Source of the DNA: Stenotrophomonas maltophilia
Lineage (GTDB): Bacteria; Pseudomonadota; Gammaproteobacteria; Xanthomonadales; Xanthomonadaceae
NCBI RefSeq assembly: GCF_003970865.1
Contig: NZ_RXLZ01000010.1
Location: 1-64,000, forward strand
Length of the DNA stretch: 64,000 nt
Direction of reading: 5' to 3'
Positions 36,882 through 45,473 of the stretch are shown piece after piece (the stretch's first letter is position 1; the number at the start of each line of letters is the position of its first letter). Both the position numbers and the translations under genes were made by a program. The notes under the pieces are model-generated. The model did not search any database. It was not told the DNA's origin and was given only the letters and a program-made list of their open reading frames with translations.

Positions 36882-37481
36882 ATGAATGCATGGGTCGAAA
36901 AATGCGCTTCTTCATCAAAACGCGGACTTCAGCGCCGCCTCTGGATCACAGCGCGTCGTCGCCTCGCGATCGCTATTCCGGCACTTGTGCTGGCAGCATG
37001 TTCAACCGCCGTGCCGCCACACCCATCAGATCATCTGAATCAAAGACAGGCCATCAGATCAGGGAGTGAAATTGGTATGGAGCGATTCAAGAACGACATC
37101 GAGCGATTGTCTAGTGTGCGCTTTGATGATGTCGATGCATTGAGTGAACTTCTCCACACCCGCCTGGGAGAACCGGCGCGTCAGGACCTCATGGACGAGC
37201 GGATCGCAGAACGCGGAATGCTGGGCGACCTTGAGGTGCGGAACATCAGGCTGAGAAGTGCCGTTGACAACCCCGCCCTCGCGAACCTGATTTTTGATAT
37301 CGCGCCACCGAGCATTGCGCTCGAGGAAATGATCTGGGAGAACTCCACCAAACATCCACCTCGACCCGATGCGCCGGGCTCCCGCCCTTACTGGACCGCG
37401 CAGGTGAACGATGCACAGGTCGTGCTCGGGCTCGCCGCCGATAGCGTGACGCTGACCTACATATCGATCCGTCAGCGCTGA
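36882..37481 (+). CDS. Putative immunity lipoprotein of an antibacterial effector
   Basis: The protein has 199 residues. The N-terminal basic leader ends in lipobox LAAC (Cys40, LVLAACSTA), so the mature protein is probably a lipoprotein of the periplasmic face. The domain that follows has two amphipathic helix blocks and a C-terminal beta part. It is directly upstream of the XVIPCD effector, separated by 27 bp, the genomic arrangement described for X-T4SS effector/immunity (X-Tfe/X-Tfi) pairs, and X-Tfi proteins are typically lipoproteins. It probably binds and blocks the metalloprotease. The long pre-lipobox leader has no internal ATG and may be an annotation extension. Confidence 0.65.
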   Translation: MNAWVEKCASSSKRGLQRRLWITARRRLAIAIPALVLAACSTAVPPHPSDHLNQRQAIRSGSEIGMERFKNDIERLSSVRFDDVDALSELLHTRLGEPARQDLMDERIAERGMLGDLEVRNIRLRSAVDNPALANLIFDIAPPSIALEEMIWENSTKHPPRPDAPGSRPYWTAQVNDAQVVLGLAADSVTLTYISIRQR

Positions 37482-37508
37482 TCCCTGTAATTGCGAAGGA
37501 GCCGCCGC

Positions 37509-38633
37509 ATGGAGCGTACTGAAGACGCTGGACTGCCACAGCCGCAGGAGGGAGGCCGCCCAGGAGCCGCACGGCGTCCTGCATCGCCGTTGGATGATCC
37601 TTCCTTGGCCCCGCTTCTGGCAAAATCCCCAACACTTCAGGCGGGCCTCGCCCAGGCGAGACGCGAAGGTATCGTTGTTCAATGGGGCACAGCCGGTGAA
37701 GGCACCTACCTTGTTCCCGGCGTGAAGATCGTCATAGACGAGAATGCAATCGGGCAAGGCACCAGAATCGCACGTTCTCTTTCTCACGAAGTTGGGCACC
37801 ATCTCTTCACCGAACCCTCAAACCGGGCTTCTAAACAAGCCTATGTGGACAGCGAGTTGCGAGGAGAAGCCGCCGCAACTCTCAGCAATGTCCAGGTCCA
37901 GCGTGAGATCGTTGCGGGTGGCGGCCCAGATATTGGCGTTTCCGGCACGGGTAGCCGGCCACAACAATATGGAACCATTGCGGCAGAACTCCAGGCAGGA
38001 CGAATCAACCGTAGCCAAGCACTGGGTCAGATCGCTGAGGTGTTTAAGACGGAGGCTCCGTCCGTTGGTCCTCATGCGACATACGAGCTTTACTATGGCG
38101 ACTTCTACGACCGGGAAATAGCACCCACGCAACGGCGGCGTAGGCCAGATCCAGAATTTGACACCGAGCGCACGGCGCTTGCGGCCAGCGTCAGCTCGGC
38201 CACCGACGACTCACTCTCGCTGCAACGAGCTACTTTCTCAGTAGCTGAACTCGGCGATGCTGACCGTTCTCTCTATAGGCAGATAAGAGCGGGTGTGGAA
38301 CGCCTGGACGCCGAGAGCGGGAAGCAGTGGGATGAGTCGAGCCAGCGCATGTCCGCGAGTTTGTTGGTGCTCGCGAAGGAGCAAGGGCTTTCAAGAGTTG
38401 ACCACGTTGTATTGAACAACCCGACAGAGTCCCTTGCACGTGGCGAGAAGGTATTCATCGTCGAGGGAGCGATGGATGATCCTGCCCAACGCCGTGGAAC
38501 CATGAATACGATGGACGCGCTTCGCGCGCCTGAAGCAGAGTCCCTTCTTCGCGCTGAAGCGTTGGCCGCAAATCTTGAACAGCAGCCGGCGCAGCAGGTT
38601 CATGCGCAGGACGGGCCATCGTTCTCAAGGTAA
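37509..38633 (+). CDS. XVIPCD-containing metalloprotease effector (X-Tfe), type IV secretion substrate
   Basis: The protein has 374 residues with no signal peptide. The N-terminal domain contains the zinc-protease motif SHEVGHH (His93, Glu94, His97) and a downstream ELRGE (candidate third ligand Glu116 or Glu120). Residues about 248-358 match the XVIPCD secretion domain of Xanthomonadaceae X-T4SS substrates: RSLYRQIRAGVERLD, MSASLLVLAKEQGLSRVDHV, VFIVEGAMDDPAQRR. A Gln-rich tail (EQQPAQQVHAQ) follows. XVIPCD recruits substrates via VirD4 for delivery into rival bacteria. A GAAGGAG supports the ATG at 37509. The upstream lipoprotein gene is its probable immunity gene. Target and toxicity are inferred. 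Confidence 0.8.
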   Translation: MERTEDAGLPQPQEGGRPGAARRPASPLDDPSLAPLLAKSPTLQAGLAQARREGIVVQWGTAGEGTYLVPGVKIVIDENAIGQGTRIARSLSHEVGHHLFTEPSNRASKQAYVDSELRGEAAATLSNVQVQREIVAGGGPDIGVSGTGSRPQQYGTIAAELQAGRINRSQALGQIAEVFKTEAPSVGPHATYELYYGDFYDREIAPTQRRRRPDPEFDTERTALAASVSSATDDSLSLQRATFSVAELGDADRSLYRQIRAGVERLDAESGKQWDESSQRMSASLLVLAKEQGLSRVDHVVLNNPTESLARGEKVFIVEGAMDDPAQRRGTMNTMDALRAPEAESLLRAEALAANLEQQPAQQVHAQDGPSFSR

Positions 38634-38717
38634 GGCTGTCGAGAAAACAGCTCTGCCGCCCTTCGAACCACCGGGCAGGTACCTGGAGCAGCGCAAAGAG
38701 GCGCTGAATCATGGGGA

Positions 38718-38793
38718 TGGTGCCGCTTATCCGAATCGAACGGATGACCTACTGTTTACAAGACAGTTGCTCTACCAACTGAGCTAAAGCGGC
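38718..38793 (-). tRNA. tRNA-Thr (UGU anticodon)
   Basis: The 76-nt cloverleaf has a 7-bp acceptor stem GCCGCTT/AAGCGGC, an anticodon stem ACTGT/ACAGT and anticodon loop CTTGTAA, so anticodon TGT reads ACA. The T-loop is GTTCGATTC and the CCA is genomically encoded. It sits at the right edge of the accessory block that holds the toxin-antitoxin and effector genes, a possible integration spot. Confidence 0.95.
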
Positions 38794-38833
38794 ATGGGTG
38801 GTGCACCGGCGGCAGCGCCGCGGTCCGAGGATT

Positions 38834-39682
38834 CTAGCGCAACCGCGTGCATTCCAGCGACCGGCTCTGTGCCGCCCCGCTGCGCTGCTGGGCCTGGGCC
38901 GGCTGCGTGCCCGCCGCCAGCTGGCCTTCCAGCCACCACTGGCCGGCGTCGCCGCTGGCGACCAGGCGCGGCTGGAAGCCGGCGGCCTGCACCGCCGCCA
39001 TGCGCCGCTCGGCGCCTTCGCGGTTGCGGTACTGGCCCAGTGCCACGGCGTTGATGTCCTCGCCCTGGCTGATGATGTAGTAGTCGCTCAGACCGGCGGC
39101 GACGATGCGCTTCACTGTGGCCTGAGCCTCGTCGCGGTTCGCGGCGGCCGGCAGCATCACCCGGAAACGGGTGCTGCCGCTGGCGGCGGGCTGTTCGCGC
39201 AGGCGCACCTGGCTGAGCACAGCACCTGCCTTGCCCTGCGCGCCGGTCGCGGCCGCGCGGTCGGCGAACGGACCCAGCGCGACACAGCGCGGCGGCTCGG
39301 CAGCCACGGGCGGGGTTGCGGGTTTTTCCGGCGCCGGGGCTGGTGCAGGCGGTGTTACCGGCTTGGCAGCGGTAGCAACCGGCGTAGCCTCAGCCGCCTG
39401 TGGCTTGGCAATCTCCGGCTGGGCCGGGGCGGCGGGCGCCGGCGTCGCAGCCACAGCCGTCTTCTCCACCGACTCGCGCTCCATCAGCGGTGCGGTCGGG
39501 GCGGCGGCGGTGGCCTCGGCTGCGGCATTGGCATCCACGCCACCGGGCACCCAGCGCAGCTCGGCCACGCCGGCCGGTTGCGGCGGCGGCGCAGGCTTCT
39601 GCGGTGCATCGCGCAGCAGCCACCAGCAGGCGACGCCAAGATTGAGGATGGCCAGTACGACGATCAGGGCACGGGTCAGCAT
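38834..39682 (-). CDS. SPOR-domain protein
   Basis: The protein has 282 residues. One N-terminal helix (ALIVVLAILNLGVACWWLL) is followed by an Ala/Pro-rich linker (about 35-130). A C-terminal SPOR-type domain follows (VALGPFADRAAATGAQ ... QYRNREGAERRMAAVQAAGF). SPOR domains bind denuded peptidoglycan at septa. It is third in the operon birA-coaX-SPOR, lying 9 bp after coaX, the usual xanthomonad order. Confidence 0.88.
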   Translation of the reverse strand: MLTRALIVVLAILNLGVACWWLLRDAPQKPAPPPQPAGVAELRWVPGGVDANAAAEATAAAPTAPLMERESVEKTAVAATPAPAAPAQPEIAKPQAAEATPVATAAKPVTPPAPAPAPEKPATPPVAAEPPRCVALGPFADRAAATGAQGKAGAVLSQVRLREQPAASGSTRFRVMLPAAANRDEAQATVKRIVAAGLSDYYIISQGEDINAVALGQYRNREGAERRMAAVQAAGFQPRLVASGDAGQWWLEGQLAAGTQPAQAQQRSGAAQSRSLECTRLR

Positions 39683-39691
39683 GCGCGGATA

Positions 39692-40423
39692 CTAGCCTGC
39701 GGGCTGGTGCACCGCCCAGCGGGCGAGGCCATCCAGCACCAGCGATGGGTGGTAATCGGCGCCGGGCAGCAACGGCATCAGCGCCGGTGCGCCGCCACCA
39801 TGCACCAGCAGCGAGGGCGCAACGCCCAGCAGCGTGTGCGCCTGCTGTGCGCTGCGTTCGATCAGCGCCACGGCCGCACCATCGCAGCCGGAGGCCAGTG
39901 CATCGGCGGTGTCGTTGGCGAATTCGCTGTAGTCACCGCCGGTAGCCGGCAGCTGCACCGCGCGGGCATGCAGTGCTTCGCGCATGGTGGTGGGCGATGC
40001 GGAAATGCGGCCACCGTGGTGCCGGCCGTCGGCGTCGAGCAGATCAATCGTCAGTGCGGTGCCCACGCCGACCACCAGCACCGGGCGCTGCGCCTTGGCC
40101 GCTGCCAGCAGGGCCAGGAAGCGGTCGACGCCAAACTTTTCCGGCTTGGCATAGGCAATGCGCACACCGGCGCATTCGGCGCTGGTACGCACCACGTGCA
40201 CGTGCTCGAAGCGACGCTGCAACTGGTCCAGCATGGCGCTGGTCAGCGATGGTGCGGCCACGCTGGCCACGAACGCGGTGGTGCCGCTGGGCAGGCTGTG
40301 TGGCGGCTGCCCGGCCATGCCTTCGGCGCCATGCGCCCAGGCCTGCACGTCACCGGCACGGTCACCCTGCAACGGCGCGAACTTGAAGCGCGAGTTGCCG
40401 AGGTCGAACAACCAGTCGCTCAT
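39692..40423 (-). CDS. coaX: Type III pantothenate kinase
   Basis: The protein has 243 residues of the ASKHA fold. Motifs include DLGNSRFKF (phosphate-1), KPEKFGVDRFLALLAA, VGVGTALTIDLLD (phosphate-2 region) and the C-terminal LLVHGGGAPAL adenosine motif. It catalyses pantothenate to 4'-phosphopantothenate, the first step of CoA synthesis, and uses a monovalent cation. It overlaps birA by 4 nt (ATGA), so it is translationally coupled. Confidence 0.93.
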   Translation of the reverse strand: MSDWLFDLGNSRFKFAPLQGDRAGDVQAWAHGAEGMAGQPPHSLPSGTTAFVASVAAPSLTSAMLDQLQRRFEHVHVVRTSAECAGVRIAYAKPEKFGVDRFLALLAAAKAQRPVLVVGVGTALTIDLLDADGRHHGGRISASPTTMREALHARAVQLPATGGDYSEFANDTADALASGCDGAAVALIERSAQQAHTLLGVAPSLLVHGGGAPALMPLLPGADYHPSLVLDGLARWAVHQPAG

Positions 40424-41400
40424 GCCGCCCTCACGCTGACTTCGCCGGCGTGCAGCAGGCGCTCGCGGCCATCGATGCGCACGCGCAAGGCGCCGTCATC
40501 GGCCAGGCCGAGCGCGGTGCCATGCTGCCACTGCCCTTCCAGTTCCACGCGTACTTCGCGGCCGGCCAGCATGTCGAACGCGGCGTAGCGCGGCAGGAAC
40601 GGCGCCAGGCCTTCGCGATCGAACTCTTCCAGCGCCGGCAGCAGGCGCGTCAGCACGGCCGCAACCACCACGTTGCGGTCCACCGGCTTGCCGGCCAGCG
40701 TGTCCAGGTCCACCCACGGCTGGGTGATCTGTTCGGCGAACGACGGTGGCATGTGCGTGTTGATGCCGATGCCAATCACCGCGCGCGCCGGGCCGGCGTA
40801 TTCGCCACCGCCCTCGGCGAGCAGGCCGACCAGCTTGCGCTTGCCATCGACAATCAGGTCATTCGGCCACTTCAGCTGCGCCTGGGTGTAGCCCAGGTCG
40901 TGCAGCGCTTCGGCCACGGCGATGCCGGCCACCAGGCTCAGCCCGGCCAGTCGGCCGAGGCCACCGGAGAACAGGCGCAGCACCGACAGGTAGATATGCG
41001 CGGCCAGCGGCGAGGCCCAGGCACGGCCGCGACGGCCACGGCCGCCGGTCTGGCGTTCGGCCAGCAGGACGCTCACCCCGCGCTGGGGCGCGCTGCAACG
41101 CAGCAATTCGGCGTTGGTCGAGTCCACTGTCCAGGCCACCTGCAGGTCGTGCAGCAGGGCCTGGACGTCGGCGGGCAGGCCGGCGCGGATCGCGGCCGGG
41201 TCCAGCAGGTCGACCGGGCGAACCAGGCCATAGCCCTCGCCAGCGCGGCCCTCGATGTCCACACCGGCGGCCCTAAGTCCTTGAATACGCTTCCAAATGG
41301 CCGCCCGGGTCTGACCCAGCTCACGGGCCAGGGCGTCGCCGGACAGGCGACCGGCAGCGAGTTTGGCCAGCAATTGGCGATCGTCCACGGCAGCTTCCAC
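40420..41400 (-). CDS. birA: Bifunctional biotin ligase / biotin operon repressor
   Basis: The protein has 326 residues. An N-terminal winged HTH (LSGDALARELGQTRAAIWKR) is followed by the biotin-protein ligase core with GGRGRRGRAW (biotinyl-AMP loop), KWPNDLIVDGKRK and a C-terminal SH3-like domain. Both functions are present: ligation of biotin to BCCP and repression of bio genes. It is first in the birA-coaX-SPOR operon. Confidence 0.93.
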   Translation of the reverse strand: MEAAVDDRQLLAKLAAGRLSGDALARELGQTRAAIWKRIQGLRAAGVDIEGRAGEGYGLVRPVDLLDPAAIRAGLPADVQALLHDLQVAWTVDSTNAELLRCSAPQRGVSVLLAERQTGGRGRRGRAWASPLAAHIYLSVLRLFSGGLGRLAGLSLVAGIAVAEALHDLGYTQAQLKWPNDLIVDGKRKLVGLLAEGGGEYAGPARAVIGIGINTHMPPSFAEQITQPWVDLDTLAGKPVDRNVVVAAVLTRLLPALEEFDREGLAPFLPRYAAFDMLAGREVRVELEGQWQHGTALGLADDGALRVRIDGRERLLHAGEVSVRAA

Positions 41401-41522
41401 GAAGTCAGAAAGGAATTATGCGGGAAAGCCGCCAGCGACGCCCGCCACCGGTGGGCCGCAGGGGCTTCCATCGGGGCGCCGGGTTCGGGCTAGAATCGGG
41501 AACTCACCTTCCCTTAACGTGG

Positions 41523-41810
41523 ATGTCGTCAATGCGCCGTTATGCCCATTGCCTGATCCTGCTGACGATGCCCTTCGCGGCGTCTGCGACGGCAGCGCTG
41601 GACGACAGCCGTGGGGCATGCGTGTCCTCCAATGGCGATGCCGCCTCGCAGCGCGCACCCACCGCCAGCGCATCGGCTGCCAGCACCAAGGCCGCACCGG
41701 TACGCCCGGCGGCCAGCACCACCACCGGCGGCGGTGGCAGCGATGACGACATGCTGCCGCGCATCCGCGCGCCGAAGTGGCACAGCTACCTGCCGGGAAT
41801 GTTCCGCTGA
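41523..41810 (+). CDS. Small exported hypothetical protein
   Basis: The protein has 95 residues. A signal peptide ends near ASA/TAAL (RRYAHCLILLTMPFAASA). The mature part is Ala/Ser/Gly-rich with a conserved end (PRIRAPKWHSYLPGMFR). Two in-frame ATGs (41523, 41532) are possible. It is divergent from birA. Its stop (41808-41810) lies within the candidate start region of the MtfA gene, suggesting coupling. Function unknown. Confidence 0.65.
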   Translation: MSSMRRYAHCLILLTMPFAASATAALDDSRGACVSSNGDAASQRAPTASASAASTKAAPVRPAASTTTGGGGSDDDMLPRIRAPKWHSYLPGMFR

Positions 41811-42568
41811 TCAAGTCGTTGCTGCAGTGGCTGCGGCCTGCGCCGCGGCCGATCGACGACGCACTTTGGGAAGACGCCTGCCAACGCGCGGCGTGGCTGC
41901 ACGGCCTGGATGACGGGCGTCGGGCGCGCCTGCGCCGGCTGGCCACGCGCTTCCTGCATGAGAAGACCATCACCCCGATCGGCGAGCTGCAGCTGCAGGC
42001 CGGCGATGGCGTGCTGCTGGCCGCGCTGTGCTGCCTGCCGCTGCTGGAGTTCGGCGAGGTGGGACTGGAAGGCTGGTCGCAGCTGATCGTCTACCCCGAC
42101 GCGTTCCGCGTGCACCGCAGCCATATGGATGCGGCCGGGGTACTGCATGAGTGGGATGACGAACTGATTGGCGAATCGTGGGACAGCGGTCCGTTGATCC
42201 TGTCCTGGGCCGATGTGCAGGCCGACCTGGCGGCGCCGCACGAGGGCTACTGCGTGGCGGTGCACGAGATGGTGCACAAGCTGGATGCGCTGGATGGCGC
42301 GATGGACGGCACGCCGCCGCTGCCGCGCGAATGGCAGCGCGAGTGGGCGGCCACGTTCCAGCAGGCTTACGATGCCTTCTGCGTGCAGGTGGATGCCGGT
42401 GTGGAAACGCTGATCGATCCGTATGCGGCCGAGGCACCGGAAGAGTTCTTCGCGGTAGCCAGCGAATATCACTTCTCGGCCCCGGATCTGCTGCAGCAGG
42501 CATTGCCGGAGGTGGCCGCGCAGCTGCGGCGGTTCTATGGCGAGCCGCCGACGATCGAAACACGGTAG
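41777..42568 (+). CDS. mtfA: MtfA-like zinc-dependent peptidase (M90)
   Basis: The protein has up to 263 residues. The M90 motif is VHEMVHKLD (HExxH, His/Glu/His), with the third ligand expected in EAPEEFFAVASEYHF. It matches MtfA/YeeI, a cytoplasmic aminopeptidase-like protein that in enterobacteria titrates the glucose repressor Mlc. The start is unresolved: GTG at 41777 overlaps the previous gene by 34 nt; CTG 41807 (a CTGA overlap) and TTG 41819 give shorter forms beginning just before LLQWLRP. The TAG stop lies in a GTAG repeat. Confidence 0.85.
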   Translation: MAQLPAGNVPLIKSLLQWLRPAPRPIDDALWEDACQRAAWLHGLDDGRRARLRRLATRFLHEKTITPIGELQLQAGDGVLLAALCCLPLLEFGEVGLEGWSQLIVYPDAFRVHRSHMDAAGVLHEWDDELIGESWDSGPLILSWADVQADLAAPHEGYCVAVHEMVHKLDALDGAMDGTPPLPREWQREWAATFQQAYDAFCVQVDAGVETLIDPYAAEAPEEFFAVASEYHFSAPDLLQQALPEVAAQLRRFYGEPPTIETR

Positions 42569-42640
42569 TGCCGGCCGCTGGCCGGCACCCTGGCAATGCC
42601 ACCGGAGATCATGAGGTTGCCGGCCAGCGGCCGGCACTAC
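42565..42640. repeat. Inverted pair of GTAG-type palindromes
   Basis: GTAG+TGCCGGCCGCTGGCCGGCA at 42565-42587 faces an exact inverse at 42618-42640, separated by 30 bp. The first copy supplies the TAG stop of the MtfA-like gene. Confidence 0.8.
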
Positions 42641-42679
42641 CGCAACACTCCGCCTTGCCGGCGGACGGGAACGCGCGGC

Positions 42680-44107
42680 TTACGGCCCCGGCGGCAGGCG
42701 CACTTCGAAACGGGCGCCGCCCAGTTCCTCGGAGCGGCCCACAGCCAGTTCACCGCGGTAATCCTTGATAAGGTCCTGCACGATCGACAGGCCGATACCG
42801 TGGCCCTGCACGCGCTCGTCGCCACGCACACCACGCTGCAGCACCTTGCCGATGTCGTCCGGGGCGATGCCGGGGCCATCGTCGTCCACCGCCAGCAGCA
42901 GGCCCGCGCGACGCGCGTTCGGTGCCGGCAGCGGCTGCGCGGTCAGCAGCACGCGGCGGTTGGCCCACTTGAAGGCATTTTCCAGCAGGTTGCCGAGCAG
43001 TTCCTGCAGGTCGCCCGGTTCGCCATGGAAACGCGCCGCCGGGTCGATATCGAACTCGCACAGCACGCCCTTGGACGCGTAGACCTTTTCCAGGCCACGC
43101 ACGATTTCCTCGGCGTTGGATTCAATCGGCAGCGGCGCGGAGAACAGCTTGTGGCCCGACGACGCAGCACGTGCCAGCTGGTAGGAGACCAGGTTGTTCA
43201 TGCGCTGCAACTGCACGTCCAGCTCCTCGCGCAGCGCGCCATCGCCCGCGCCGCTGTCCATCTGGGTGCGCAGCACCGCAATGGGCGTCTTCAGGCTGTG
43301 TGCCAGGTCGGCCAGGGTATTGCGCTGACGCTCGAGGTTCTCGCGCTCGCTTTCAATGAAGGCGTTGATGCTGTCGGTCAGCGGTTCCAGCTCGCGCGGG
43401 TGGCGCTCGCTCATGCGCGCGGTCTCGCCGCGCTGCACCTTGGTCAACTCGGTGATCACGCGACGCAGGGGCCGCAGGCTCCATTGCAGGATGACGGTCT
43501 GCAGCAGCAGCAGGATCAGGCCGATGCCACCCAGGTAGAACCAGACCCGGCTGCGGAACACCCGCAGCTGTGCACCCAGCGCGCGCGAGTCTTCCATCAC
43601 GTAGATGCTGTACGGGAATTCGGTGGCGGGATCAGCGTCGGCATCCCACACCAGGCCCAGGCCATAGCGGTACACCGAGCCCTGGCTGCCGTCGATCTGG
43701 ATCATCGGCAGCGGGCCTTCGAACACTTCCTGACGCGGCGCCAGCAGGCCGCCGCCGACGGTGGGCAGCATCGGGCCTTCGGCGGACATCGAATTGCCCT
43801 TGCCGTGCGGCATCACCACCTGCAGGTACAGGCCGCTGCCCGGCACGTCGAAGCGCGAATCCGGCGGCTGCTCGCGGATGTACAGCGAGCGGTCGCGGGT
43901 GAAGTCGATGCCGGCCGCATAGGCGGTGGCGTAGTTCTTCAGGCGCTCGCGCAGGTTGGCCTTCGCCGTATCGGCGAAGGCGGCGTCGAGCGCGTAGCCG
44001 GCCAGGGCCAGGAACGCGACCAGACCCACGGACGCGGCGAACATCTGGCGCGCCTGCAGGGAGCGCGGCCGCCAGCGTCGGAAGAACCACAGACGGCCGG
44101 ACATCAT
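42680..44107 (-). CDS. phoQ: PhoQ-like sensor histidine kinase
   Basis: The protein has 475 residues. Two transmembrane helices (FAASVGLVAFLALAGYALDA; VWFYLGGIGLILLLLQTVI) bracket a ~150-residue periplasmic sensor. HAMP, then HisKA with His in DLAHSLKTPIAVLRTQ, then HATPase (N-box ELLGNLLENAFKWANR; G1 DDDGPGI; G2 GHGIGLSIVQDL) follow. It is paired with the upstream regulator gene. In S. maltophilia the corresponding PhoPQ pair is linked to Mg2+ response and polymyxin tolerance; that link is established knowledge for the family, not read here. Confidence 0.85.
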   Translation of the reverse strand: MMSGRLWFFRRWRPRSLQARQMFAASVGLVAFLALAGYALDAAFADTAKANLRERLKNYATAYAAGIDFTRDRSLYIREQPPDSRFDVPGSGLYLQVVMPHGKGNSMSAEGPMLPTVGGGLLAPRQEVFEGPLPMIQIDGSQGSVYRYGLGLVWDADADPATEFPYSIYVMEDSRALGAQLRVFRSRVWFYLGGIGLILLLLQTVILQWSLRPLRRVITELTKVQRGETARMSERHPRELEPLTDSINAFIESERENLERQRNTLADLAHSLKTPIAVLRTQMDSGAGDGALREELDVQLQRMNNLVSYQLARAASSGHKLFSAPLPIESNAEEIVRGLEKVYASKGVLCEFDIDPAARFHGEPGDLQELLGNLLENAFKWANRRVLLTAQPLPAPNARRAGLLLAVDDDGPGIAPDDIGKVLQRGVRGDERVQGHGIGLSIVQDLIKDYRGELAVGRSEELGGARFEVRLPPGP

Positions 44108-44129
44108 GGTATCGCCAGGCTGAGCCGGC

Positions 44130-44813
44130 TCAGCCCTCGTTGCGCGGAATCGCGAAACGGTAGCCGCGGCCGCGCACGGTCTCGATCGGCTTCAGTTCGC
44201 CATCCGGGTCCAGCTTCTTGCGCAGGCGGCCGATGAAGACCTCCAGCACGTTCGAGTCGCGGTCGAAGTCCTGCTGGTAGATGTGCTCGGTGAGGTCGGC
44301 CTTGGAGACCAGTTCACCGGCGTGCATCATCAGGTACTCCAGCACCTTGTACTCGTAGCTGGTCAGGTCGACATTGCTGCCGGCCACGCTGACGGTCTGG
44401 GCAGCCAGGTCCAGGGCAACCGGACCGCATTCCAGCGTCGGCTTGCTCCAGCCAGCGGCGCGGCGCAGCAGCGCGTTGACGCGGGCCAGCAGCTCTTCGA
44501 CGTGGAACGGCTTGACCAGGTAGTCGTCGGCGCCCTGCTTCAGGCCTTCGACCTTGTCCTGCCAGCTCGAACGCGCGGTCAGGATCAGCACCGGGAATTT
44601 CTTGCCTTCGTCACGCAGGGCCTTGATCAGCTCCATGCCCGACATCTTGGGCAGGCCGAGGTCGATGATGCCGACATCGAACGGAACTTCGCGCCCCATG
44701 TAGAGGCCTTCCTCGCCGTCCTGCGCAGCATCGACGGCAAAGCCTTCGCGCTTGAGCCGGGCTGCCAGGGTCTCACGCAGCGGGGCTTCGTCTTCGACCA
44801 GAAGGATACGCAT
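44130..44813 (-). CDS. phoP: PhoP-like OmpR-family response regulator
   Basis: The protein has 227 residues. The receiver has phospho-acceptor Asp51 (GIIDLGLPKMSG), with Glu7/Asp8 and Lys in LVKPFHVEEL. A winged-helix OmpR-type DNA-binding domain occupies about 130-227 (LTSYEYKVLEYLMMHAGE, LRKKLDPDGELKPIETVRGRGYRF). It is upstream of phoQ by 22 bp, the classical phoPQ order. Confidence 0.9.
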   Translation of the reverse strand: MRILLVEDEAPLRETLAARLKREGFAVDAAQDGEEGLYMGREVPFDVGIIDLGLPKMSGMELIKALRDEGKKFPVLILTARSSWQDKVEGLKQGADDYLVKPFHVEELLARVNALLRRAAGWSKPTLECGPVALDLAAQTVSVAGSNVDLTSYEYKVLEYLMMHAGELVSKADLTEHIYQQDFDRDSNVLEVFIGRLRKKLDPDGELKPIETVRGRGYRFAIPRNEG

Positions 44814-44886
44814 GAACTCTCCCTAGTGTCCTGGGTGTGGCCCGGAGGCCTGTGGGGTACGGGTTGATAGCGACAACTATCCCTGT

Positions 44887-45261
44887 TCAGGGGTTATCGC
44901 CGCGTAGTGATGACATATCCGACCGCGGCGTGCGCGGCTGTGAACGCGACGGGGCAGGGTCGTCCATGTAGCGGACCCGGCCCCGATCGTCCATGTACTT
45001 CACCCGGTTGATATCACGACCATCGAACGGCACGCGCTCGGCGCCGAGGATGTGGCCGCCGGTGGTGCGCTGCACGCGGCGCACGGCATCGGACAGCGAC
45101 CGCTCGTCGCCACGGTTGCCGCGCTCGCCCCGCTCCATCATCTCCGCCCGCGCCTGCTCGCCACGCGGCGGCTGTTGCGCCAGCGCCGAAGACAGCGGCA
45201 CAGCCGACAGGACCACGCAGGTGGCCAGGGCAATGCGGCGATGGAAGGGAGCGGAAGACAT
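44887..45261 (-). CDS. Small exported protein upstream of phoPQ
   Basis: The protein has 124 residues with a signal peptide (RRIALATCVVLSAVPLSSALA). The mature part is basic with a conserved INRVKYMDDRGRVRYMDDP motif containing two YMDD repeats. It resembles PepSY-like small proteins found next to phoPQ in some gammaproteobacteria, but the match is not certain. It is first in the run on this strand, ~70 bp before phoP, and probably co-transcribed. Confidence 0.65.
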   Translation of the reverse strand: MSSAPFHRRIALATCVVLSAVPLSSALAQQPPRGEQARAEMMERGERGNRGDERSLSDAVRRVQRTTGGHILGAERVPFDGRDINRVKYMDDRGRVRYMDDPAPSRSQPRTPRSDMSSLRGDNP

Positions 45262-45473
45262 CGATGCGATCCTAGCCGAGCACGGCGATTCGTTCAAAAG
45301 TCGTAAATCCGGCGCCGGGTTCGAAACCCAGCGTTTTACAAATCTTTTGCAAATTCTTGGTTTACAGCGGTGAATCCGGTCTGAACTTTTCCGGCCCTGC
45401 GCCCGCGTCGTTCAGCTAAGTGAACATTCGGGACGAATCGCCGCCCCTTGTCAAGTCAGGAATGTGACAACGG

